Shown piece after piece: positions 44,261 to 53,325 of a stretch of DNA of 64,000 nucleotides. Every line of letters begins with the position of its first letter. Position 1 is the first letter of the stretch. The notes beneath the pieces are model-generated. The model was not told the origin of the DNA and ran no database searches. It saw only the letters and a list, made by a program, of their open reading frames with translations. The position numbers were made by a program, and so were the translations under genes. This DNA comes from Clostridia bacterium (GTDB lineage: Bacteria; Bacillota; Clostridia; Christensenellales; CAAEEZ01), in the NCBI GenBank assembly GCA_900755035.1, contig CAAEEZ010000017.1:358293-422292 (forward strand), read 5' to 3'.

Positions 44261-44319
44261 TCCACACAAACTTTTAATATACTTTGCTCTTTGTAACTTG
44301 CGAAGGGCAAAAGCATCTT

Positions 44320-44343
44320 GGTAACCTATAGGGTTACCTTTTT
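44320..44343 (+). terminator. Terminator of rpsT
   Basis: GGTAACC/GGTTACC with a 5-base loop is followed by T5. Confidence 0.8.
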
Positions 44344-44413
44344 CAATATAATTTTTTCTGTGCCCTGCACAAAATTTAGATAATCAATAAACAAACTAAC
44401 AAATTTTACTAAC

Positions 44414-44447
44414 AAAAAAGGCAAACTGAGTTCGTTTGCCTTTTTTT
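44414..44447. terminator. Bidirectional terminator
   Basis: AAAGGCAAAC pairs with GTTTGCCTTT, with A- and T-runs on either side. It serves mainly the minus-strand gene at 44460-45317. Confidence 0.85.
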
Positions 44448-44459
44448 ATATCTAATTTA

Positions 44460-45317
44460 TTATATCCAAGTAATTTTTTCGTCCAAGGTAATGATTGCCC
44501 ACCTGCCGTCCTGCTTTACTCTTGCCGTGCCGTCCTCTTCAAAAGGCGTAGCAAGTTCGTACTTAAACGGAATAACCTCCTTACCCGTTTTGTCTATATA
44601 GCCGTATTTGTCGTTTAGCATAACGTTAGCAACGCCCATACTAAAACTTTGGGCAAGTTCGTACTTTGGCTCTATAATCATTTCGTTTTGCATATTTACG
44701 TATCCAAACAAGCCGTCTACGTCCACGCACACCATATCTTCCTTTGGCATAAACACTTCGCCGTACTCAGCGGGAATAACCGTTTCGCCACCTTTTGCTA
44801 AGCCTATTTTACCGCCTACACTAATGCGCTTAAACTCGTTAGTATTTTTATCTCTTTTGTCCTTCTCGTTTTTTTGTGGTTTTTTATCTCGCCTTTCTTG
44901 TCTATCTTGCTTTTGCTTTTCTTGTTTCGGTTTTTCCTGTCTTGGTCTTTCTTGTTTAGATATCTCTTCCTTAGGCTCTTGCTTTACGGTTTTTTCGCTA
45001 GCCACCTTTTCTTCCGTTTCCTGCTTTGGCGTTTCCTTAATTTCCGGTAACGGCGCAAGCGTCAAGCCTAGTTTTCCAAGTTCTCTTTCTACGCCTATTA
45101 GGTCTTTTTTGCCAAAACCTTGTATCTTAAACAACTGCTTCGAGTTTCGTTTTGCCACGTCCATAGCCGTAACTATGCCGTTTTTTTCAAACAATTCCTT
45201 CGTTTTTGGGTGCAAGCCCATATCACTTACAAGCGTAGCAAGCGCCTCCTTACTACCGGTTGGTATATATTCTATCTCTCTTTGAGGTCTTTTCTTAAAA
45301 TGATTTCGTCTATTCAT
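44460..45317 (-). CDS. RpoA-CTD-like HhH domain joined to WG repeats
   Basis: This 285-residue protein has three parts. Residues ~20-90 resemble the C-terminal domain of RNA polymerase alpha or an HhH fold (LFEKNGIVTAMDVAK, LFKIQGFGKKDLIGVERELGKLGLTL). Residues ~95-165 are a Lys/Gln/Glu-rich, probably unstructured linker. Residues ~170-285 hold WG (KWG-type) repeats such as GLFGYVNMQNEMIIEPKYE and DKYGYIDKTGKEVIPFKYE. No signal peptide is seen, so it should be cytoplasmic. WG repeats are thought to mediate binding; the combination suggests a DNA- or polymerase-associated adaptor. Function is unknown. The start codon lies 5 bases after AGGAGA-like sequence. Confidence 0.8.
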   Translation of the reverse strand: MNRRNHFKKRPQREIEYIPTGSKEALATLVSDMGLHPKTKELFEKNGIVTAMDVAKRNSKQLFKIQGFGKKDLIGVERELGKLGLTLAPLPEIKETPKQETEEKVASEKTVKQEPKEEISKQERPRQEKPKQEKQKQDRQERRDKKPQKNEKDKRDKNTNEFKRISVGGKIGLAKGGETVIPAEYGEVFMPKEDMVCVDVDGLFGYVNMQNEMIIEPKYELAQSFSMGVANVMLNDKYGYIDKTGKEVIPFKYELATPFEEDGTARVKQDGRWAIITLDEKITWI

Positions 45318-45400
45318 AATAATCTCCTACGGGTATTTTATCACACAAGCATATTTTTTACAACAAGTTAATTGATTTATACTTTGTATTTTGATAATTA

Positions 45401-45429
45401 TTGACTAAATATTTTTTAACTTATATAAT
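45401..45429 (+). promoter_or_regulatory. Promoter of the large SH3 protein gene
   Basis: TTGACT (45401-45406) and TATAAT (45424-45429) are 17 bp apart. Confidence 0.75.
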
Positions 45430-45459
45430 AAATATAATAACTACATTAAAGGAGCAATC

Positions 45460-47847
45460 ATGCAAAAGACGAAATCTAAATTTTTGCTTTCTACTCTGTT
45501 AATCTTGTTTTTAGCGCTAACGCTTAGCGTAGCATATGTACGCCCTGTTTCAGCAAGAGAAAACAAGGCAAATTTAGAAATGGTTTTTCCCGACGAAAAC
45601 TCATACGTTAATATAGAGTCCCCTACCAAAATAGCAATTAGTGGGAGCAAAGTAGCAATTTTTGACGAAAAATTAAAAAAAATATTCGTTAAAGGTAGAT
45701 TTTTTAATCCTATCAGCGTAAATGGCGCACTATTTTCCTTGCAAATTAGCGAAAATTACGTTGCATACCTAGAAAATAATTCAATAGTTATAAAAACCTT
45801 AGACGGAAAAGACTACACGGATACTCTAGCGCAGTTGCTAACCGAAAACGGCATTGAACCTAGCAGAATTTTGGCATATTATCTTACAAACGACGCAATT
45901 TACGTATTAAATAATGGCTATTTATATCAAATAACTATCCAAGACGGGTTCGTGCTTTCTAAACCAGAAAAAATCAACGAAGATGCAGATTTATTGAGAG
46001 CGGAAAACATAAAGATAATAGACGGTGCAATTTATTATATCAATGACAAAACTCTATTCAAAATCGAAAACAAAAACAAATACGTTATTACAAAGTTTAC
46101 AGATAATATTGAATACACCGACGACAAAACTATTATAGAATACAACTCCTACGGCATTAGAAATAGCACCATTACAAACGAGGAACTAAAAGTATATGGA
46201 ATTACCGACCTTAAAATAAGCGATAAAATAATGCTGATTGCAGACAAAGGTACGGGTACTGTAAAAGAATACGACCTAGAACAGATATTACAAGGTAAGG
46301 TAGTAATCACCGCCGAATACGGCAACAAAGGTAACGACGTAAGCAAGCTAAACGGCCCTAAGCAAGTAGTAGAAGATAACGGCAAAACTTACGTACTTGA
46401 CAGCAATAACCTAGCCGTAAAAGATATCACCGACGTTAAAAACGTGAAATGCTACAAGCTACAAGACGTACCGACTGCGTTCACCGTAAATAACGACGTA
46501 ATCTACTACTCTACAAGTACTAGCCTTATCACTAGGAGTATAGCCACCGAGGAAGAAAAAACCTATCCTTACGAAAATATCACCGATATAAAAGCATACA
46601 AAAACGGAATATTATATCTATCCAACGAACAAGCATATCGTTTTGACGAAGGGAAAAGCACCCCGCTTAACCTAGATAACGTAGATAATATATCTGCAAA
46701 TAAAAACGGCAGTTTCATATACGTAAAAAACGGCATAAATATTGAAAAATATCTTGGCAATCACAAAATTACCTTAAATTTGCAAAACGCAAAAATTGGT
46801 GGGATTATCGACTTTGAAGTAGACGCACACGGCAATATTTTCGTATTATACACTGACGAAATAGGAGTTAAAATATCGTATTTTACAAACGACGGCTCGT
46901 CGATAAGTACAACACCCGTAACGATAACCTTGGCGCACGCTACCTACAAGTTGCAGTACGTTACCGATCTTGCTATCGTTAATAACGCACTGTATATTAC
47001 GGACGAAAATCTAAACGCTATATTTAAGGTAACTAGCGAAGAGTTTAACGACTTAATCGACAATACGAAAAACGAAACGCCACAAGTTCCTAGTGGATTG
47101 CTTGACGAATTAACGGCGTACAAAATACCAAGCAATACCCTATTATACGCACATTCTAACAACTGCGAAATAGCAAGCCTTGTTGAAAACGAAACGATAG
47201 TTTGGGCGTTCTTTGACTTTGGCGATAGCAAAAAATTCGTGCTATGTAGCGACAAATACGGCGTTATTGAAAACAAGTATCTAACGAAAGTAGAAAAAAC
47301 GCCTATAAATAAAATTGCGCAGGCAAAACACGGCAATTATACTATGTATAGATACCCGTTAGTTAACGACGACGTAAAGATACCCGATCCGCCTGAAAGC
47401 ATAACCGTTATAAGCGAAGTAAAAGGCTTTAACAACGGCTTTACGTGGTACGAAGTGGAATACAAAGGCAAACGTGCATTCGTGGTTCAAGACGAATTAA
47501 TGCTCATTGCGGACGTAAAACCACCTGAAATAACTTATAGTTATATGATTGTAAAGTCCTCCTCGATAGGTGTGCCTGTAAAAATGTATGCCGAGCCTAA
47601 CGAAAACAGCCACGTCGTTAAAGACCTAAAAGACGGTGACAAAGTAACCGTAATTGAAAACTGTGGCGAATTTGTAAAAGTTAGATTTGACGGCTTAGAG
47701 GGCTACGTATTAAAGGTGAATTTGATTAACGAAGGACTAACTCAAAACCAAATAATAGCAATAGTTATCTCGGTAGTAACGGTAGTCGTTGCAATCATAA
47801 TATTTATCTACACTATGACTATGCGAAATAAACAACGAGAAGGATAA
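45460..47847 (+). CDS. Large exported membrane-anchored protein with propeller-like and SH3 regions
   Basis: This 795-residue protein starts with a Sec signal peptide (residues ~1-32, ending near VSARE). A long beta-rich region (~40-590) has recurring short strands of the kind seen in beta-propellers (NNDVIYYSTST, KNGILYLSNEQAYRFDEG). Two SH3b-like domains follow (~620-680 and ~695-755, the latter with KMYAEPNENSHVV and DGLEGYVLKVNL). A C-terminal transmembrane helix (IIAIVISVVTVVVAIIIF) and a short basic tail end it. It should sit on the outer membrane face and touch the cell wall. AAAGGAG precedes the start. No function is known. Confidence 0.8.
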   Translation: MQKTKSKFLLSTLLILFLALTLSVAYVRPVSARENKANLEMVFPDENSYVNIESPTKIAISGSKVAIFDEKLKKIFVKGRFFNPISVNGALFSLQISENYVAYLENNSIVIKTLDGKDYTDTLAQLLTENGIEPSRILAYYLTNDAIYVLNNGYLYQITIQDGFVLSKPEKINEDADLLRAENIKIIDGAIYYINDKTLFKIENKNKYVITKFTDNIEYTDDKTIIEYNSYGIRNSTITNEELKVYGITDLKISDKIMLIADKGTGTVKEYDLEQILQGKVVITAEYGNKGNDVSKLNGPKQVVEDNGKTYVLDSNNLAVKDITDVKNVKCYKLQDVPTAFTVNNDVIYYSTSTSLITRSIATEEEKTYPYENITDIKAYKNGILYLSNEQAYRFDEGKSTPLNLDNVDNISANKNGSFIYVKNGINIEKYLGNHKITLNLQNAKIGGIIDFEVDAHGNIFVLYTDEIGVKISYFTNDGSSISTTPVTITLAHATYKLQYVTDLAIVNNALYITDENLNAIFKVTSEEFNDLIDNTKNETPQVPSGLLDELTAYKIPSNTLLYAHSNNCEIASLVENETIVWAFFDFGDSKKFVLCSDKYGVIENKYLTKVEKTPINKIAQAKHGNYTMYRYPLVNDDVKIPDPPESITVISEVKGFNNGFTWYEVEYKGKRAFVVQDELMLIADVKPPEITYSYMIVKSSSIGVPVKMYAEPNENSHVVKDLKDGDKVTVIENCGEFVKVRFDGLEGYVLKVNLINEGLTQNQIIAIVISVVTVVVAIIIFIYTMTMRNKQREG

Positions 47848-47936
47848 AAAAAATTAAAAAATATTAAATGTATTTTGAATTTTTTGCTTTTTACGGGCAA
47901 AATTAAACAAAATGCATTTTTTGTTTGGTATTACCC

Positions 47937-47965
47937 TTGATTAGAATTTTTTAGTATGATAAAAT
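47937..47965 (+). promoter_or_regulatory. Promoter of the M28 membrane peptidase gene
   Basis: TTGATT (47937-47942) and TAAAAT (47960-47965) are 17 bp apart with an extended TG. Confidence 0.7.
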
Positions 47966-47994
47966 TTACATAGTATTTATTTTAGGAGGAAAAT

Positions 47995-49251
47995 ATGGCA
48001 GATTTTTCTAAGTTAATCAACGAAAAAGACAAGGCCGCAAAGTATATGGTCAACGAAATTACGCATATTTGTAAAGATATGCCAAAACGTGACCCAGGTA
48101 GCGAGGGCGAAAAAGTTGCTTGCGAATATATGGCTGACGTCTTAGCAAAAGATTGTGGATGTGAAAAGGTATCGGTAGAATCCTTTAAGGAAAATCCGGG
48201 TTCGTTCTACGGCTGGTTATACATCACTTTGACCTGCGCACTACTTGGCTTGGTATGTTTGTTCTTTATACCTGCTCTTGGCGCAGCGCTAGTATTGTTC
48301 GGCTTTTTGATTATGTTCTTACAATTTGGTTTTTACAAAAAAGCAATCGATAAATTATTCCCTGAAAAAGAGGGACACAACGTAACCGCTATTAAAAAAT
48401 GTACCGGCGAAGTAAAGGGAAGAGTTTTCTTTAACGGACACCCTGACGCTGCTTGGGAATGGCCTGTAAACAGAATGCTAGGTGGCGTAGGTTTTGAAGG
48501 ACACGCCGTTATAGTTATTCTTGGCGCAATTTACAACTTAGTACTTTGCATCATAGCAGCAGTTAACGGCTTTAACGTTGGCGTATTAACGGCTGACGCT
48601 CCTGGTATCTTAGGCACGATTTTCTGGTGTGGTATCGGTGGCATAGCATTCGTTCCGTTCACATTGCTTCTATACGGTATGAGAAATAAAAACTTCGTAG
48701 TAGACGGCGCTAACGACAACCTAACCGGTTGCTATATGGGTATCGCTATACTAAAAGCAATGAAAGAGCAAGGAATCGAACTTGAACACACCGAAGTAGG
48801 CGTAATTCTATCTGGCTCAGAAGAGGCAGGACTAAGAGGCGCAAAAGCATGGTGCGAAGCGCATAAAGGCGAATTTGACGACGTACCTACTTGGATTTAC
48901 TCTTACGACACTATTCACGATGCAAAATACCTAATGGTAAACTATCGTGACCTAAACGGCACTGTAAAGGCTGATAAAGAAGTTAGCGACTCGTTTATTA
49001 AGGCTGCGCAAGAACTTGATATTGCTTGCAAGAAAGGTTGGGTTCCACCACTTGGCGGTGCTACCGACTCTGCTGCGTTTGCACAAGCAGGATTTAGAGC
49101 AACGGGCGTAACCGGACTAAACCACAAACTAGAAAGTTACTACCACACTCGCTACGATTCGTACGACAATTTGGACGAGGACGGACTAGGAAAGTGCTAT
49201 GCTATTTCCGTTAAAGCACTAGAAAACTTTGACAACGAAGTAAGCAAATAA
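47995..49251 (+). CDS. M28-family peptidase with inserted membrane segments
   Basis: This 418-residue protein has M28 metal-site motifs: NGHPDAAWEWP, GANDNLTG, SGSEEAGLRGAKAW, YSYDTIHDA, and YYHTRYD near the C-terminus. Unusually, two hydrophobic segments (residues ~80-118) come before the first ligand and two more (~170-230) lie between the first ligand and the DN motif, so the catalytic fold is threaded through the membrane. There is no signal peptide. GGAGG lies 6 bases before ATG. It may act on peptides at the membrane; loss of some canonical neighbours (GHPD instead of GHxD) should be noted. It is monocistronic. Confidence 0.8.
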   Translation: MADFSKLINEKDKAAKYMVNEITHICKDMPKRDPGSEGEKVACEYMADVLAKDCGCEKVSVESFKENPGSFYGWLYITLTCALLGLVCLFFIPALGAALVLFGFLIMFLQFGFYKKAIDKLFPEKEGHNVTAIKKCTGEVKGRVFFNGHPDAAWEWPVNRMLGGVGFEGHAVIVILGAIYNLVLCIIAAVNGFNVGVLTADAPGILGTIFWCGIGGIAFVPFTLLLYGMRNKNFVVDGANDNLTGCYMGIAILKAMKEQGIELEHTEVGVILSGSEEAGLRGAKAWCEAHKGEFDDVPTWIYSYDTIHDAKYLMVNYRDLNGTVKADKEVSDSFIKAAQELDIACKKGWVPPLGGATDSAAFAQAGFRATGVTGLNHKLESYYHTRYDSYDNLDEDGLGKCYAISVKALENFDNEVSK

Positions 49252-49261
49252 TTAGGTTATT

Positions 49262-49288
49262 AAAGCCACCTACATGGTGGCTTTTTTT
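49262..49288 (+). terminator. Terminator of the M28 membrane peptidase gene
   Basis: AAAGCCACC/GGTGGCTTT with a 5-base loop is followed by a T-run. Confidence 0.9.
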
Positions 49289-49376
49289 ATTGCTCTATAT
49301 ATTATTCTTTTAAGCGTAATATACCTACGTAAAACAAGATTTTTATAAAACAGGTATAATAAATAAAAAATAACAC

Positions 49377-49402
49377 AAAAAAAGGATAGCGCGCTATCCT
49401 TT
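49377..49402 (-). terminator. Terminator of the hydrogenase operon
   Basis: A palindrome at 49381-49402 (arms AAAGGATAGCG/CGCTATCCTTT) has a T-run on the minus strand, 11 bases past the hydA stop. Confidence 0.85.
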
Positions 49403-49413
49403 TTCTTTTATAT

Positions 49414-51150
49414 TTAGTTTTTGCTTCTTGCTACGTATCTAGTATGTAGAATTTCGTGTGCTACGTGGCTGTTTGGCTCGATTAGATATTCAGCGTATAG
49501 TTGCTTAATACCTTCGTTTTTATGCGATTGACGAAGCGTCATCTTCTTATCAGCATCGTAAATTGCCTTTCCTCTAACCTCTCTAACGTCCTTGTTATTT
49601 CTTTCGTACGCCGACTTGATAGGTTGACCACCACCGTTTACGCAACCGCCTGGGCAACTCATTATCTCAACGAAGTGATATTTGCTCTTTCCTGCTCTTA
49701 CTTCGTCCATAAGTTTTCTTGCGTTACCTAGTCCGCTTGCAACTGCAACGTTCACGGTAGTGCCTGCAATATCAAAGGACGCTTCCTTTATACCCTCAAC
49801 GCCTCTAACTTCGGTAAAGTCTAAGTTGTCAAGTTCTTTGCCCGTTAGTATTTCCACAACCGTTCTAAGTGCTGCTTCCATAACGCCACCCGTTGCACCA
49901 AATAGCAAGCCTGCACCCGACGCAATACCAAACGGAGCGTCAAACTCCTCCTTAGGCAAGTCGTTGAACATAATGCCTTGGCGTTTTATCATTCTAGCAA
50001 GTTCTCTTGTGGTAAGTGCGTAATCTATATCAGCGTATCCTGCTGCCGATTGATTATTTCTGCCTTTTTCAAACTTTTTAGCAGTACAAGGCATAATGCT
50101 GACAACTACTATATTTTTAGGGTCTATGCCAAGTTTCTCAGCGTAATAAGTTTTACATAGAGCGCCGAACATTTGTTGAGGCGACTTACAAGTAGATAAG
50201 TGGTCTAGTTGGTCTGGGAAATTGTGCTCGCAGAACTTAATCCAAGCAGGCGAACAACTAGTAAACATAGGCAATACACCGCCGTTTTTAACCCTGTTTA
50301 AGAACTCGTAACCTTCTTCCATAATAGTTAGGTCGGCAGTGAAGTTTACGTCGAATACCTTGTCAAAGCCAAGTCTACGCAAACTTGCGACCATTTTACC
50401 CTCTACGTTTTCGCCCATTTTAATGCCGAATTCCTCGCCAAGAGCAACCCTTATGGAAGGCGCAGTACCAACGATAACCGTCTTAGTAGGGTCGTTGATT
50501 ACCTTGAATACTTCGTCGATATCGTCCCTTTCTCTTAGTGCGCCCGTTGGACAAGCCGTGATACATTGACCACAGTTTACACACTCGGTTTGGCTAATCT
50601 CTTGGTCGAAAGCACAACCTATGTGAGTATTAAAGCCTCTACCGTTAGCGCCGATTACGCCGATTGATTGCACTTTGCTACAAACGGCCGAACACCTACG
50701 GCACAAAATACATTTACTATTATCTCTAACTATTATTCCGCTTACGTCTTTTATATCTTCGGTGGCTACGCTGTTAAACCTATGCGCATCACAACCAAGT
50801 TCTGCTGCCAAAGTTTGTAGTTCGCAGTTGTTGTTTCTTACGCACGACAAGCAGTCCTTATTGTGTTGAGAAAGCAACAATTCCACCGTCGTTTTACGGC
50901 TTTTTAGTACTTTTGGAGTATTCGTAAATACTTCCATACCCTCGTTTACAGGGTACACGCAAGACGCAACTAAACTTCTTGCGCCCTTTACTTCTACTAC
51001 GCACACTCTACATGCGCCTATTTCGTTTATATCCTTCAAGTAACACAAAGTAGGGATTCTGATTCCTGCTACCCTTGCTGCTTCTAAAATAGTAGAGCCA
51101 GCCTTTACTTTTACGGGAATATTATTTATTTTCAAATTTACCATATCCAT
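49414..51150 (-). CDS. hydA: [FeFe] hydrogenase catalytic subunit (HydABC type)
   Basis: HydA carries the H-cluster that makes or uses H2. This 578-residue subunit has an N-terminal [2Fe-2S] ferredoxin domain (CYLKDINEIGACRVC), a His/Cys cluster site (HNKDCLSCVRNNNC), two [4Fe-4S] motifs (CILCRRCSAVC, CVNCGQCITAC), then the H domain. L1 reads TSCSPAW (versus the common TSCCPxW), L2 MPCTAKKFE, L3 EIMSCPGGCVNGGGQP. With HydB and HydC it should form the NADH- and ferredoxin-linked, electron-bifurcating or confurcating complex. It is the last gene of the operon. Confidence 0.95.
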   Translation of the reverse strand: MDMVNLKINNIPVKVKAGSTILEAARVAGIRIPTLCYLKDINEIGACRVCVVEVKGARSLVASCVYPVNEGMEVFTNTPKVLKSRKTTVELLLSQHNKDCLSCVRNNNCELQTLAAELGCDAHRFNSVATEDIKDVSGIIVRDNSKCILCRRCSAVCSKVQSIGVIGANGRGFNTHIGCAFDQEISQTECVNCGQCITACPTGALRERDDIDEVFKVINDPTKTVIVGTAPSIRVALGEEFGIKMGENVEGKMVASLRRLGFDKVFDVNFTADLTIMEEGYEFLNRVKNGGVLPMFTSCSPAWIKFCEHNFPDQLDHLSTCKSPQQMFGALCKTYYAEKLGIDPKNIVVVSIMPCTAKKFEKGRNNQSAAGYADIDYALTTRELARMIKRQGIMFNDLPKEEFDAPFGIASGAGLLFGATGGVMEAALRTVVEILTGKELDNLDFTEVRGVEGIKEASFDIAGTTVNVAVASGLGNARKLMDEVRAGKSKYHFVEIMSCPGGCVNGGGQPIKSAYERNNKDVREVRGKAIYDADKKMTLRQSHKNEGIKQLYAEYLIEPNSHVAHEILHTRYVARSKN

Positions 51151-51162
51151 TATACTGCCCTC

Positions 51163-52944
51163 CTATTCCTTTACGATTGCGCCGAACTTACAATTCTCGT
51201 AACATACGCCACACTTGATACATACCTTAGGGTCTATTACGAATTTCTCTTTAACTACGCCACGAATTGCGCCAACAGGGCAACGTCTTGAACACAACGA
51301 ACAGCCCACGCATTTGTCCGTAATAACGTATTTAACAAGTTTTTTACATACGCCCGCAGGACATTTTTTGTCTACGATATGCGCAATGTATTCGTCCCTA
51401 AAATATCTAAGTGTAGATAGTACGGGGTTAGGAGCAGTTTGACCTAATCCACAAAGTGAATTTTCTTTTATATAATGGCATAGTTCTTCCATTTCGTCTA
51501 GGTCTTTTAATTCGCCGTTACCGTTAGTTATCTTTTCTAATAGCTCTAACAAGCGTTTGTTACCTATTCTACAAGGCGTACACTTACCACAAGATTCGTC
51601 CACGGTAAATTCTAGGAAGAATTTTGCAATATCTACCATACAAGTGTCTTCGTCCATTACTATCAAACCACCCGAGCCCATCATAGAGCCTATCGAAATT
51701 AGGTTGTCGTAGTCGATAGGAATATCTATTAGGCTAGCAGGTATACAGCCACCCGAAGGTCCGCCCGTTTGCGCTGCCTTGAATTTCTTTCCGTTAGGTA
51801 CGCCACCGCCGATATCTTCAACTACTTCTCTAAGCGTAGTACCCATAGGGATTTCTACAAGACCTGTGTTGGTAATTTTACCACCTAGTGCAAATACCTT
51901 AGTTCCCTTAGATTTCTCAGTACCTATGGACCTAAACCAATCCGCACCTTTTAGAATGATTTGGCAAATATTTGCATACGTTTCTACGTTGTTTAGTAGC
52001 GTAGGCTTATTAAACAATCCTTTTACCGCCGGGAACGGTGGACGTGGTCTAGGCTCGCCCCTGTGTCCTTCGATGGACGTCATTAACGCCGTTTCTTCTC
52101 CGCATACGAATGCGCCTGCGCCAAGCCTTATTTCAATATCGAAATCAAAACCGCTGTCCAAAATATTTTTACCTAGTAGTCCGTATTCCTTTGATTGTTT
52201 AATAGCAACTTTTAGTCTTTGTACTGCGATAGGATATTCTGCCCTTATGTACACGAAACCTTGGTGAGAGCCTATTGCGTAACCTGCTATCGTCATTGCT
52301 TCTAGTACGGAATGTGGGTCGCCCTCTAACACCGACCTATCCATAAATGCACCAGGGTCGCCTTCGTCGGCGTTTACGCACACGTATTTTTCGTCGCTAA
52401 CGGAGTTTGCGGCAAATTGCCATTTCATACCGGTAGGGAATCCACCGCCACCTCTTCCTCTTAAACCTGAGTCTTTAATTACGTCTATTACGTCCTGAGG
52501 TTTCATAGTGGTTAGCACTTTAATAAGCGCTTGGTATCCGTCGTATGCAATATACTCGTCTATTTCTTCTGGGTTTATAACGCCACAATTACGAAGTGCT
52601 ATTCTCGTTTGTTTTTTGATAAAATTAGTATCGCTAAGCGCCGTGATAAGTTTTTCGTTATCTTCCTTATACAACAATCTTTGTACTATTCTACCTTTTA
52701 TTAAATGCTCTTCTACTATTTCTTTTACGTCTTCTACTTGTACGTGGCAGTAAAAAGCACCCTCTGGATAAACTATTACCACAGGACCTGCTGCGCACAA
52801 ACCAAAACAACCCGTCCTAACTACTTGAACGTCGTTTTGCAAATTATTTTGTTTGATAAGACTTTCAAACTCTACTATTAATTCTCCGCTATGGTTAGAA
52901 GTACAACCCGTACCACCACATACTAATACTTGACTGCGAACCAT
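51163..52944 (-). CDS. hydB: Hydrogenase NADH-binding diaphorase subunit (NuoF-like)
   Basis: HydB holds FMN and links NAD(H) to HydA. It has 593 residues: an N-terminal thioredoxin-like [2Fe-2S] domain (VLVCGGTGCTSNHS), an NADH/FMN core (GRGGGGFPTGMKW, GAGAFVCGEETALMTSIEG), a [4Fe-4S] site ESCGKCTPCRIGNKR, and a C-terminal pair of [4Fe-4S] motifs (CVGCSLCSRRCPVGAI, CIKCGVCYENCKFGAI). That set matches the HydB of trimeric bifurcating hydrogenases. It lies 12 bases before hydA. Confidence 0.95.
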   Translation of the reverse strand: MVRSQVLVCGGTGCTSNHSGELIVEFESLIKQNNLQNDVQVVRTGCFGLCAAGPVVIVYPEGAFYCHVQVEDVKEIVEEHLIKGRIVQRLLYKEDNEKLITALSDTNFIKKQTRIALRNCGVINPEEIDEYIAYDGYQALIKVLTTMKPQDVIDVIKDSGLRGRGGGGFPTGMKWQFAANSVSDEKYVCVNADEGDPGAFMDRSVLEGDPHSVLEAMTIAGYAIGSHQGFVYIRAEYPIAVQRLKVAIKQSKEYGLLGKNILDSGFDFDIEIRLGAGAFVCGEETALMTSIEGHRGEPRPRPPFPAVKGLFNKPTLLNNVETYANICQIILKGADWFRSIGTEKSKGTKVFALGGKITNTGLVEIPMGTTLREVVEDIGGGVPNGKKFKAAQTGGPSGGCIPASLIDIPIDYDNLISIGSMMGSGGLIVMDEDTCMVDIAKFFLEFTVDESCGKCTPCRIGNKRLLELLEKITNGNGELKDLDEMEELCHYIKENSLCGLGQTAPNPVLSTLRYFRDEYIAHIVDKKCPAGVCKKLVKYVITDKCVGCSLCSRRCPVGAIRGVVKEKFVIDPKVCIKCGVCYENCKFGAIVKE

Positions 52945-52953
52945 ACTTCCTCC

Positions 52954-53325
52954 TTATTCTTTGCCTATTACGTTTTCTACTACGATGTTGCCGTTTACAA
53001 GATGCTCTGCAACTATTTTCTTAGCAACATTGCTGTTTACTTTTATGTACGTTACCTTCGGTTTATTTGGCACGAAAACCTCCACCATAGGCTCTAATTT
53101 ACACATACCCAAACAGCCTGCCCTAGTTATTCTTACGTTTTTTAGTTGACGTTTTGCAACTTCTTCAACTAGCGTATCAAATACAGGCTTTGCCCCTGCC
53201 GCAATACCGCAAGTAGCCATACCTACTACCACCCTAATTTCTTGGTCGGTAGCACTGCTATCTCTTGCAATAATTCTTGCTTGCATTTGCTCCTTAATTG
53301 CATTAATATCACTTATAGATTTCAT
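52954..53325 (-). CDS. Thioredoxin-like [2Fe-2S] ferredoxin
   Basis: This 123-residue protein has a thioredoxin-like [2Fe-2S] fold with cysteines in GMATCGIAAGA and ITRAGCLGMCKLEP. It is similar to the N-terminal domain of HydB and to HydC, and such small proteins are common in clostridial hydrogenase operons. It may be an extra electron carrier or assembly subunit. Its ATG overlaps the preceding gene's stop (ATGA), so translation is coupled. AAAGGAG is present. Confidence 0.88.
   Translation of the reverse strand: MKSISDINAIKEQMQARIIARDSSATDQEIRVVVGMATCGIAAGAKPVFDTLVEEVAKRQLKNVRITRAGCLGMCKLEPMVEVFVPNKPKVTYIKVNSNVAKKIVAEHLVNGNIVVENVIGKE

Noticed and set aside
44608..45285. 225-codon open frame on the plus strand
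   Set aside because: It is antisense to the HhH/WG protein; its Ser/Cys/Phe repeats mirror the Lys/Gln/Glu linker.
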